Source: Anaerolineae bacterium | GTDB taxonomy: Bacteria; Chloroflexota; Anaerolineae; Aggregatilineales; Phototrophicaceae | NCBI GenBank assembly: GCA_022824365.1 | Contig: JAJEAA010000018.1 | Location: 248,001 to 312,000 of the forward strand | Reading direction: 5' to 3' | Length of the DNA: 64,000 bases | Shown: positions 22,001 through 31,140 of the stretch, piece by piece | Layout: every line of letters starts with the position of its first letter | How positions within the stretch are numbered: position 1 is the first letter of the stretch | Notes under the pieces: model-generated | Databases searched by the model: none | The model's input: only the letters and a program-made list of their open reading frames with translations | Told to the model about the DNA's origin: nothing | Position numbers and translations under genes: made by a program

Positions 22001-22510
22001 CAGCAGGCGGTTAAGGATCAGCGCGGAGCAGGGACAAACGGGACGGAGCCCGCGCCGGCTTCCGCCCGCGAACGCATTATAATCGATTTGCCGTTGCCAG
22101 CATATTTGCCAACGGACTGGATACCCGAAATGGCGCTGCGACTGCAACTATATCGCCGCATCGGCAATATCCAGAATCTGGAAGAGGTCGAGGCGATGCG
22201 GCAGGAACTGGTCGATCGCTTTGGTCCGCTGCCGGCCGCGGTGGAGGGTTTGTTATACCAAATACGCGTGAAATTGCTGGCGTTGGCGGTGCGGGCGACG
22301 CATGTACGAATGCCGCGAGAGCGCGTCTTGATCAAACTGCCTTATCTGGCGACCGTCCGGCGGGAACTGCTGGCGCTGACGTTGGGAAGAGATATCGAAG
22401 TGACGCGGACGGAGGTGCGCCTGCCCGCCGGGGAGGAGTGGCAGGAGCGGCTGCTGGAGATCCTGGTTAAGCTGGGGGAGCGCGTGAATCTTATGGCGGC
22501 GGCAACGTAG
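19004..22510 (+). CDS. mfd: Transcription-repair coupling factor
   Basis: 1168 aa; [89 protein letters not shown]. Confidence 0.97.
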   Translation: [1168 protein letters not shown]

Positions 22511-22542
22511 GATTCGCGATTCGATTGTGAGGAGTTCGGCCG

Positions 22543-24522
22543 ATGGCAATCGCGAATGGCAGGCCGCGGCAACCTGATACGCTAAGCGCCGCGCGACGGC
22601 ACAAGAGCCTGGCGATTATAGCGGCTGCCGCTCTTGTCCTACTCAATACCTTGCTGCACGCTCAGATTTATGGGGTTCGCGATTACCGCGAAGACGAGAT
22701 CGTTGTCCTCCACATCTCCAATCTGTTTACTCCAACTGAACTGGCGCAGCACATGGCCAGCGATACTCATCCACCGGGCTGGCAACTGTTTATCGAAGTG
22801 TGGATAGAAGCGTTTGGCGACGGCGAAACGCTCACGCGCTGGCTATCGAAACTGATCAACTTGATCACCTTCGCTTTAGTCTATCAGTTCGGCAAACAGA
22901 TCTGCTGCAAACGCGTTGGTCTGTATGCAATTGTTTTGCTGGGCGTTTATGGCTTCGCAAGCAACGCGATGTACGAATTGCGTCCCTATTCAATGCTCAT
23001 CATGCTGGTCACGGCGTTACATCTACTATTTTATCGATGGATGCAGAAGCCGACTTTCAGGCTGATGTTTGCCTATGTCGCCGCGGGCATCGCCGTAATT
23101 TACACACATTTCTTTTCGATATTTATCTTCCCAGCCCATGCCGTTTTGCTGGTTTTGTTGACGCGTTATGAGCGCAAGCTGTGGCTTAAGTCCCTGCTGA
23201 TTTGGCTGTTCATCGGCCTCTCGTTTCTGGGCTGGGTCTTGCCGTTCCTGCAAGCCATCTTCGTGGTCATGCCTGGCGGGATCTATTATGCCATCCCGCC
23301 AGGTTGGGAAGGGATCGAACTATATTACCAAGGCAGCAAGTTTACGCCCGATATTGTATTTCATCTGCTGATGCTGCTTGCGTTGTTTTGTCCCTGGCTG
23401 CTCGGCGCCCTCCGCCGATCCAACAATCGAATGCGGTTCGACCACCGGTTCGTCGTCTTGTATCCCTTGTTTCTCCTGGTCTTGACGATCTCAATTGCCT
23501 ACGCGGCCGATTCTGTGGTCCGAAGTTTTTCACAGCGGAATCTGGTCATGTTCGCGCCCCTTGTCGTCATGTGCATGGCCCTGGGTTTGCGCCTGCTGCC
23601 GAACATCGCGGGGCTGCTGTTGGTCGCTCTTCTTATACTTAATGCGCCTGAGAACATAGATTTACGGACATCCAACGCGCCTTACCGAGAAATCGTTCAG
23701 GAAATGTCAGCCAACTATATGACTGACAGCCTTGTGGTAAGCGAATTCGACTGGGCATGGCGCTGGCTGCTGCCGGCCGCCTATTATCTGATGGATTTCA
23801 CGCCGGACAAGATGTCAAAAACCCGGATGTTCCACCTGGTTGAGCCAAGCGACAGCGCGCATCCGCCCAATTATTCGGATGAACTGATAAACATCCACAA
23901 AGCATTTGATCCCGACAGCTTCGGCAGCCGCTTGCCCGAACACCAACAACTCTGGCGCCTGCAAGAAGGCGGCGGAAACGACCTCGGCGGGGAATTCGAA
24001 AGCTGGCTAAATGGCCGTTACGCACTAATCCGCTCGGTTAGCTGGGAAGAAGGGTACGAGACGACCTACAGCCTGTCCGAGTATGCGCGGGCCCCGGTCC
24101 GTGACGGTCCGTTACTTGAGGCGGGGGCCAGCTTGCGACTGTATACTTGGGAGTTGCGGAGCGACTGGGACGTATCTGCCTGCGAAGCGGTAACGATCGA
24201 AAGCTGGTGGCAGATTCTGGAGCGAGACAGGACGCCCTATACGATCAGCATCATCCTCGCTGATGGGGACGGCAGTCGGCAGCTTGCCATCGCCAACCAG
24301 ATAGCGCTGGCTGACCAGTTCACCAGCGATTGGGCGCCTAAGCGATATTATCGCGACCGCACAAGTATCGTTATTCCATGTGACATCCGCAGCGGGAGTT
24401 ACGACCTGCTGCTGGCGGGCAAAGAATCGCTGTCCGGCGAGCCGCTTAGGTTAGCATATCCGAGCGGAGATATAATTGGCAGAGAGTATTATTTGACGAC
24501 GCTGAATGTCTTGCCGAGTTAG
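22543..24522 (+). CDS. Membrane glycosyltransferase, GT39/ArnT/PMT-like
   Basis: Multi-TM; YREDEIVVLH near the N-terminus (acidic catalytic loop), THPPGWQL, C-terminal soluble domain. Confidence 0.75.
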   Translation: MAIANGRPRQPDTLSAARRHKSLAIIAAAALVLLNTLLHAQIYGVRDYREDEIVVLHISNLFTPTELAQHMASDTHPPGWQLFIEVWIEAFGDGETLTRWLSKLINLITFALVYQFGKQICCKRVGLYAIVLLGVYGFASNAMYELRPYSMLIMLVTALHLLFYRWMQKPTFRLMFAYVAAGIAVIYTHFFSIFIFPAHAVLLVLLTRYERKLWLKSLLIWLFIGLSFLGWVLPFLQAIFVVMPGGIYYAIPPGWEGIELYYQGSKFTPDIVFHLLMLLALFCPWLLGALRRSNNRMRFDHRFVVLYPLFLLVLTISIAYAADSVVRSFSQRNLVMFAPLVVMCMALGLRLLPNIAGLLLVALLILNAPENIDLRTSNAPYREIVQEMSANYMTDSLVVSEFDWAWRWLLPAAYYLMDFTPDKMSKTRMFHLVEPSDSAHPPNYSDELINIHKAFDPDSFGSRLPEHQQLWRLQEGGGNDLGGEFESWLNGRYALIRSVSWEEGYETTYSLSEYARAPVRDGPLLEAGASLRLYTWELRSDWDVSACEAVTIESWWQILERDRTPYTISIILADGDGSRQLAIANQIALADQFTSDWAPKRYYRDRTSIVIPCDIRSGSYDLLLAGKESLSGEPLRLAYPSGDIIGREYYLTTLNVLPS

Positions 24523-24571
24523 GAGGCGTCCGTTTCTCGCGGACGGCGCAGATTTCAGCGTGGGACGATGA

Positions 24572-26659
24572 GTGGGAAGAGCGGCAGCCTGTCATATCGG
24601 TCAGGCTTGGAAACCGCGTCACCCTGGAGACCGTCGTAAAGTGGGCATTGTGCCGGAGGGCTATAGAGCATTGGCGCTGCGAGCTTCGAACCATACTCCT
24701 TTGATTTTGGGCTCGCGACTGTCCGCGCAGGCAATTTCCAGTTTGACGCTTTTTGCCGCCGCTGGCTTGATTCTGTTGAATGCGCTGCTTCATGCCTCGG
24801 TTTACGGCAATCGAAACTATCGCGAGGATGAGGTATTTGTCGTTCATGAAGCGCATGTGTTGTCACCGACCGAGTTGGTGCGTTTTCTGGGAACCTTCAA
24901 TATACATCCGCCCGGTTGGAGGTTGTTAGCGCAAGCTTGGGTAAGGGCTTTTGGATCAAGCGAAGAAATCACACGTTGGCTTTCCAAGCTGACTAATCTG
25001 GTGACATTCGCCGCATTGTTTCAGTTGGGCCGGCAAGTTGGCGGGAGACGAGCAGGCTTGTACGCTGTCGCGCTGCTTGGCGTATATGGCTTCGCCGCCA
25101 ACGCCATGTACGAATTGCGGCCGTACGCCATGCTGCTCATGTTGGTTACAGCGCTGCATCTGGTCTTTTTTCGTTGGCTGCACAAGCCCTCTACCGCGCT
25201 GATGTTCGCCTATATCTTCTTGGGCATTGCGGCTATTTACACACATTTCTTTTCGTTTTTTGTCTTTCCAGCCCACGCCATTTGTATGGTCCTGCTCACT
25301 CGCTACGAGCGGAAGCTTTGGCTGAATGCTTTCCTGATGTGGGTGTACATCGGCCTGTCTTTCTTAGGCTGGCTTTTGCCGTTTGTGCATACCATCACCG
25401 TCTTGATGCCGGGCGGCATCTATTATTCCGTGCCCGGACGCGGAGCCGCCATCTGGATTCTTTACGATGGCAGCAAGTTAAAGCCAGAGCTGGTCTATCA
25501 ATTTCTTATGCTGTTGAGTCCGTTTGCGCCAGCGGCATCGCGTCGATTCGGCGCCTCCAGCGCTCACTGGCGAATAAAGCAAGACTACATCAGCCTTTAT
25601 CCTCTAATTCTCCTCAGCTTGATGATCCTTATTGCTCTGGCTTCCGATGCGGCGGTGCGCAGTTTTTCGTTACGGAACACGGTCATGTTTGCGCCGCTCA
25701 TCGCTACCTGCATGGCTTTGAGCCTCCGCCTGCTCCCGAACAAAGCGGCGCTTGTTCTTGTGGCGCTTATGATTCTCCACGCGCCGCAGAACATCGCTTG
25801 GCAGTCGAGCGAGGGGCCATACCGAGAGATCGTAGAGGAGATGACGAAGAGTTATCAGAACACAAGCATCGTCGTCACGGAGTTTGATTGGGCTTGGCGT
25901 GGACTTCAAGCGGCAGCTTATTACCTTATGGATTTCACGCCGGACAAGATGTCCAAAGATCGGATGTTTCATCTTATAGGTCCATTTGATAGCGCTCATG
26001 GGCCAAACTACTCGGACGAGTTGGTTAACGTCCACTACCAATTCTACGATGCTTTCTTGGGAAGCCCGCCTCCCGAACATCAACAGCTCTGGCACTTGCG
26101 GGAAGGGGGCGGGAACATGCTCGGCGATCCTTTTTCCGCATGGCTCGGTCGGAATTATGTACTGGTCCGCACGGTGAGTTGGGAGGGAGAGTACTTGGAG
26201 GATTACTATCTCTCCGAATATGAACGCGCGCCGACCAACGATGGTCCAATTCTTGAAGTGGGAAACAGTCTGCGATTATACGCTTGGGAATTAAAAGGCG
26301 AGTGGAACGTTTCTCCTTGCCAAACAGTAACGATCGAAAGCTGGTGGCAGATTCTGGAGCAAGACGCGACGCCTTATACGATCAGCATCATCCTCGCTGA
26401 CGCAGACGGGAACAGGCAGCTTGCCATCGCCAACCAGATAGCGCCGGCTGACCGGTTCACCAGCGATTGGACGCCTGAGCGATATTATCGCGACCGCACA
26501 ACAATCGACATTCCATGCGAAATCCGCAGCGGGAGTTACGACCTGCTACTGGCGGGCAAAGAATCGCTGTCCGGCGAGCCACTTAGGTTGGCATATCCGA
26601 GCGGAGACGCAATTGGCAGGGAGTATTACTTGACGACGCTGAATGTCGCGCAGCCTTAG
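24572..26659 (+). CDS. Membrane glycosyltransferase, paralogue of the preceding gene
   Basis: NYREDEVFVVHEAHVLSPTELVRFLGTFNIHPPGW; collinear with 22543-24522. True start probably downstream of 24572. Confidence 0.75.
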   Translation: MGRAAACHIGQAWKPRHPGDRRKVGIVPEGYRALALRASNHTPLILGSRLSAQAISSLTLFAAAGLILLNALLHASVYGNRNYREDEVFVVHEAHVLSPTELVRFLGTFNIHPPGWRLLAQAWVRAFGSSEEITRWLSKLTNLVTFAALFQLGRQVGGRRAGLYAVALLGVYGFAANAMYELRPYAMLLMLVTALHLVFFRWLHKPSTALMFAYIFLGIAAIYTHFFSFFVFPAHAICMVLLTRYERKLWLNAFLMWVYIGLSFLGWLLPFVHTITVLMPGGIYYSVPGRGAAIWILYDGSKLKPELVYQFLMLLSPFAPAASRRFGASSAHWRIKQDYISLYPLILLSLMILIALASDAAVRSFSLRNTVMFAPLIATCMALSLRLLPNKAALVLVALMILHAPQNIAWQSSEGPYREIVEEMTKSYQNTSIVVTEFDWAWRGLQAAAYYLMDFTPDKMSKDRMFHLIGPFDSAHGPNYSDELVNVHYQFYDAFLGSPPPEHQQLWHLREGGGNMLGDPFSAWLGRNYVLVRTVSWEGEYLEDYYLSEYERAPTNDGPILEVGNSLRLYAWELKGEWNVSPCQTVTIESWWQILEQDATPYTISIILADADGNRQLAIANQIAPADRFTSDWTPERYYRDRTTIDIPCEIRSGSYDLLLAGKESLSGEPLRLAYPSGDAIGREYYLTTLNVAQP

Positions 26660-26676
26660 ATGGCGTCGCGCCGGCG

Positions 26677-27195
26677 CTATGCCCGCGCGAGATCGACAAA
26701 TGTTCCATCGGTCACCATGCGCAGGGTTGTCAACTCGATCGGAAAAATCGCATTGGCCGCGCCGCCAGCCGCGTATACCGTCTGGAAGCGCCTCAGCGCG
26801 TCATCCAAATAAACGGCGATGCCACTGCTGCGATGCGCGATCGGCGGTACGCCACCAGGCGCATAACCCAGCAGCTCCAGGCATTGCGCCGCCGTCATCA
26901 TCCGCACTCTTTTGCGCCCGACCGCGAATAGAGCCGCCAACTTACGCTCGTCAATCGTCTGGTCGCCGCTGGCGAGCGCGAGGACCGGCGTCGATTTGTC
27001 GATCATGAAGCCGAGGCTTTTCACGATCTGGCCCAATTGACAGCCAACTCGTTCCGCCGCCTGCTGCGAAGTAGCGGTAGAATCATCGAACTCGAGCACC
27101 TGGGTATCCAGCGCCAGCGCATCCAGCGCCGCCTGAACATCATTCACGCCCATCGCTTGCACAATGACAGCCTCGTGGTTTAGACTTAATGGCAA
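26677..27195 (-). CDS. YbaK/EbsC-type aminoacyl-tRNA deacylase (ProX-like)
   Basis: QIVKSLGFMIDKSTPVLALASGDQTIDERKLA, GYAPGGVPPIAH: editing-domain motifs. Confidence 0.85.
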   Translation of the reverse strand: MPLSLNHEAVIVQAMGVNDVQAALDALALDTQVLEFDDSTATSQQAAERVGCQLGQIVKSLGFMIDKSTPVLALASGDQTIDERKLAALFAVGRKRVRMMTAAQCLELLGYAPGGVPPIAHRSSGIAVYLDDALRRFQTVYAAGGAANAIFPIELTTLRMVTDGTFVDLARA

Positions 27196-27249
27196 AGATT
27201 GTAGGCGAAATTAGAAAAAGCGCAATTCAGCGCGCGGGAGGCCCAAGCC

Positions 27250-28062
27250 ATGCAAGTTGATGTTGAAAGGTTCAGGGAACGCGGCTGCGTCACCGTTTCC
27301 AGTCTGTTCACGGAGGCTGAAGTGGCGAGCTTTCGCCAGCACTATATGGATATGCGCCACAAGGGGACGTATCCGGGCGACTTCGGCGGCATTAACATGG
27401 CTAGCAACGATCCGCTGAAGCGTTACCCGCGGCTCATCCACATGCACCGTTGGGATCAAATCAGCCTCGACTGGATGATTGACCGGCGCTTGGGCGCGGT
27501 ATTCCGGCAACTGCTGGGCAAAGAGCCGCTGGCGGTGCAAACCATGCTGTACTTCAAGCCGGCTGGCGCGCGGGGCCAGGCTTTGCATCAGGATCAATAT
27601 TACTTGCGCGTCCAACCCGGCACTTGCATCGCGGCCTGGATGGCGCTGGATGATTGCGATGAAGAAAATGGTTGCCTGCAAGTGGTGCCGGGCAGCCACG
27701 AGTTGCCGATTCTATGTCCGGTTGACGCCGATACCAGCGAAAGCTTCACCGATGTCACTGTGCCGCTATCGGCCGATATGCAGCCGGAACCAGTGATTAT
27801 GAAAGCGGGCGATGTCTTTTTCTTCAATGGACAGTTGATCCATGGTAGTTTCCCTAACCGTTCCGATTCACGTTTCCGCCGGGCGCTAATCGGACATTAT
27901 ATTGATGCCGATGCGGAGCAGGTCGCGAAGTATTATCATCCGGTCCTGCGCTTTGACGGCAGTATCGTCGACCTCGACATCGCCGAAGGCGGCGGTCAGT
28001 GCGGCGTGTGGGTGGAAGAAGACGGTTCGGAAGTTCTTGAAATGAGCGGACAGTTGGTCTAG
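27250..28062 (+). CDS. Phytanoyl-CoA dioxygenase (PhyH) family protein
   Basis: ALHQDQYYLRVQPGTCIAAWMALDDCDEENGCLQVVPGSHELPI ... IHGSFPNRS: HxD...H Fe/2OG motif. Confidence 0.9.
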   Translation: MQVDVERFRERGCVTVSSLFTEAEVASFRQHYMDMRHKGTYPGDFGGINMASNDPLKRYPRLIHMHRWDQISLDWMIDRRLGAVFRQLLGKEPLAVQTMLYFKPAGARGQALHQDQYYLRVQPGTCIAAWMALDDCDEENGCLQVVPGSHELPILCPVDADTSESFTDVTVPLSADMQPEPVIMKAGDVFFFNGQLIHGSFPNRSDSRFRRALIGHYIDADAEQVAKYYHPVLRFDGSIVDLDIAEGGGQCGVWVEEDGSEVLEMSGQLV

Positions 28063-28610
28063 TCGGCGTATACCCGCCCGCCGACGCGCTCGAAGTTGTC
28101 GCCGGGTTCCGCCAATTCAGTCTGCGGATGTCGCTTCGGCAGGGTACTTAGCAAGATGCGCCGGCCGCCGGCTTCAGCGTAGTAGACGTGCAAAGCTTGC
28201 TCCGGCTTGAGCTTGAGCCGGTCGCCAAGGCGATGGTCAAAGCGGACCGCGTCGCCGGATTTGCTGGTCAATGTGGTCTTGCGCCAGAACTTCCAGCGGG
28301 CCGGCAGTCCTTCCGCGTAGAGCACTCGATATGACAGCCTGAGGCGCGCGAACAACAGCGCTCGCAAGCCCATCGTCAGAACGAATCCAGCCACGATTGC
28401 CAGAACGATCAGCCGCCCCGCCAAGCCATAGCGCCCCACCAGCAAAATCAGCGGCACTGTAAGGAGCAGCAAGGTCGTCAGCGGCTCGGTAATGAGTTGC
28501 AGCCACTGGCGCGATGACAATCTGCCCTCGCGGTTGCGCTTCAGGTCATTGCGCAGTTCTCGCGTCAGTCGTTCGCCGCCGGTCATAGACAACTCTTTAG
28601 CCTGCCTCAT
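28059..28610 (-). CDS. Hypothetical membrane protein
   Basis: Two hydrophobic segments (LLLLTVPLILLVGRYGLAGRLIVLAIVAGFVLTMGLRALL). Confidence 0.6.
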   Translation of the reverse strand: MRQAKELSMTGGERLTRELRNDLKRNREGRLSSRQWLQLITEPLTTLLLLTVPLILLVGRYGLAGRLIVLAIVAGFVLTMGLRALLFARLRLSYRVLYAEGLPARWKFWRKTTLTSKSGDAVRFDHRLGDRLKLKPEQALHVYYAEAGGRRILLSTLPKRHPQTELAEPGDNFERVGGRVYAD

Positions 28611-29514
28611 GCGCGATGCTTACATCGATCCGGTTGCGCGGACGGAATTGCAGCACAATGACGCTGCCGATAATCAGAGCCGCGCCCAGCCATTGTAGCG
28701 CAAATATCGCTTCACCCAATAGAAGCATGGACATGACCATCGAAAGCGGCGGCTCAACGGTGCTTATCAGAGAGGCGCGCGCCGCCCCGATCTTTTGAAT
28801 CGCGAGGTTGATCGCGAAGACCGGAAGCACCGTGCCCAAGGTGGCGATGCCGATGAGCAGCAAAAGCGTCAGCGGATTACCCGGCATTTCCAAGCCGCGA
28901 AGGGGAATCAGCAGCAGCATGACGAGCAGGGTGCCCAGCATCATCCAGGCGCTTGAGCCAGACATGTCAAGCACGCCACTCAGCGCTCGCTTGGAAAGAA
29001 TATAGTAGACGGCGACAATTGCGGCATTGCCCAAGACGAGCGCGACGCCGAACATATCGCCCACATTCAGCCCGGAGAAGTCGGGCACCGTCAGCACGAC
29101 GCCGGTTAAAGCCAGCGCCAGCGCCAGCCAGGCTCGGCTGCCGAGCCGCTCGCCTAGTAATACCGAGAGCAAGACCACCATCGCGGGATAGGTGAAGAAA
29201 AGCACGATATAGGTGCTGGCTGGCAAGCGTTGCAGCGCAAAGAAGGCGGCCAGGACAGCGGCAGACAGCAAAATGCCGATGAGGAAAACTTGCTTCACCG
29301 GCGCGTCGCTCTGCCGCCGGACAGACGCGGACCGCCGACCGGCGATGACCAGCAGCCACATCAAGGGCGCCGCTATTAGAAAGCGCCAGATCGCGATATC
29401 CACCGGTTGAAGCGCGGAGTGCAAATAGGTTATTTTGACCATCGACGGCATCACGGAGAAGCCGGCGGCCGCCAGCAAGATCCAGATGAAGCCTTCGCGT
29501 TCTTGATGTGTCAT
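28597..29514 (-). CDS. EamA/DMT-family transporter
   Basis: Ten hydrophobic segments; FWILLAAAGFSVMPSMVKI..., SLISTVEPPLSMVMSMLLLGE..., LGAALIIGSVI. Confidence 0.88.
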   Translation of the reverse strand: MTHQEREGFIWILLAAAGFSVMPSMVKITYLHSALQPVDIAIWRFLIAAPLMWLLVIAGRRSASVRRQSDAPVKQVFLIGILLSAAVLAAFFALQRLPASTYIVLFFTYPAMVVLLSVLLGERLGSRAWLALALALTGVVLTVPDFSGLNVGDMFGVALVLGNAAIVAVYYILSKRALSGVLDMSGSSAWMMLGTLLVMLLLIPLRGLEMPGNPLTLLLLIGIATLGTVLPVFAINLAIQKIGAARASLISTVEPPLSMVMSMLLLGEAIFALQWLGAALIIGSVIVLQFRPRNRIDVSIAHEAG

Positions 29515-29593
29515 GTCTACTCGGCAGCCCCAACTCTATAGACGCTGCGCAAAGCAACCGCGAATTGTCTCTGCTGCAGCTTGCGGCTGAGAG

Positions 29594-31132
29594 TCAAGCG
29601 ATGCTCACCATGCTGACCAGGTTGGTCGCCAAGGGGTAGAAGATGCCGAAAACCAAGGTACCGGCCAGCGCTATATTGATAGCCCAGCGCAGGTATTGCG
29701 TATCGAGCGGCGGCTGCAACTCGCCTTCGCTATCGCGCAGGTACATATTGACCACCACGCGGATATAGTAGAAGGCGCTGACGACGCTTGTGAGCACGCC
29801 AATGACGGCCAGTCCGAACAAGCCGGCTTGCAGAGCCGCGGAGAAGATCATGAACTTGCCCAGGAAGCCGGCGGTCAAGGGAACGCCGGTCAGGCTGAGC
29901 ATGAAGATCGTCATTGCCATGGCCAGAAGGGGCCGAGACTGCGCCAGGCCGTTGATGTCATCGATATTGCCGCCGCTGCCGTCTTCGCGCTCAATCGTCA
30001 TAACCACGGCGAATGCGCCCAGATTGGTGAACATATAGGCGAGCATGTAGACCAAGGCTCCCTGTGTGGCCGCGTCAATGACGCTGGCGCTGCCAGCCGC
30101 CGCAACCGACACCATGATGTAGCCGGCGTGGGCGATGGATGAATAAGCCAACATGCGTTTGAGGTTGCGCTGCGAGATCGCCACAAAATTGCCGAGGACG
30201 AGGGTGAGGATTGCGATGATTGTAGCGGTCGCTTGCCAAGCCGCCACGTCGCCACCGGCCAATACCAACGCGGAGAGTCCGGTGATGAGGACGCGCAGCA
30301 GCGCCGCGAAGCCGCCGATCTTGGCCGTCACGCTCATGAAAGCGGTAACGGGCGTGGGAGCGCCTTCGTAGACATCGGGCGTCCACATGTGGAAGGGCAC
30401 GACCGCCACCTTAAAGCCCAGCCCTACGATCAGCAGCGCGGTACCCACCAGCAGATAGAATGTCCCGCTCGATGTCCCGCCGACGATGCCGACGGCGATA
30501 TCAAATATCTGCGGGATATTGGTTGTACCGGTCGCGCCATAAACCAGAGCCGCGCCGAAAACCAGAAAGGCGCTGGAAAACGCGCCCAGGATGAAATACT
30601 TCATGCCGCTTTCTTCGGACTTGAGCGCCTGATCGCTGCCGTCGTTTTTTATGGAACGGAAGGCAGCCAGGATGTATAGCGGAATGCTCAGCAATTCGAG
30701 CGAGACAAAGACGGTGATCAAATCGTTTGCGCCGACCATGAACATGGCCCCGGCCGAGGAGATTAGCGCGAGGATATAGTACTCGCCGCGATGGATATCG
30801 GCGCGCTTGAGGTAATCCCAACTCATCAGCACCGCGATCAGCGTGGCGACCAATATCACGAAGTTCAGGAAACCGGTGAACTCATCGGCGATGAACATGC
30901 CGTAAAGCGCCACTTGCTCGCCTTCCGCCGGCGAATAGACAGCGATATTGGCGAGGAAGCTGAAGCCCAAGCCGACGCAAGCCAGAATCGGCGTCCAGTG
31001 CTGACGTTCTTCGTCGGTGAAAAGATCAACGATCACCAGCAGCAGCGTCCAAGCCAGCAAGAGTGTGCCGGGCAGTGTGGATGCCAGGTTGGAATCCGCC
31101 AGAAATTCCGCAATAGACGGCGACTCAAACAT
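29594..31132 (-). CDS. nuoN: NADH-quinone oxidoreductase subunit N
   Basis: NLKRMLAYSSIAHAGYIMV, VVPFHMWTPDVYEGAPTPVTAFMS. Confidence 0.96.
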   Translation of the reverse strand: MFESPSIAEFLADSNLASTLPGTLLLAWTLLLVIVDLFTDEERQHWTPILACVGLGFSFLANIAVYSPAEGEQVALYGMFIADEFTGFLNFVILVATLIAVLMSWDYLKRADIHRGEYYILALISSAGAMFMVGANDLITVFVSLELLSIPLYILAAFRSIKNDGSDQALKSEESGMKYFILGAFSSAFLVFGAALVYGATGTTNIPQIFDIAVGIVGGTSSGTFYLLVGTALLIVGLGFKVAVVPFHMWTPDVYEGAPTPVTAFMSVTAKIGGFAALLRVLITGLSALVLAGGDVAAWQATATIIAILTLVLGNFVAISQRNLKRMLAYSSIAHAGYIMVSVAAAGSASVIDAATQGALVYMLAYMFTNLGAFAVVMTIEREDGSGGNIDDINGLAQSRPLLAMAMTIFMLSLTGVPLTAGFLGKFMIFSAALQAGLFGLAVIGVLTSVVSAFYYIRVVVNMYLRDSEGELQPPLDTQYLRWAINIALAGTLVFGIFYPLATNLVSMVSIA

Positions 31133-31140
31133 GCTCTCTC

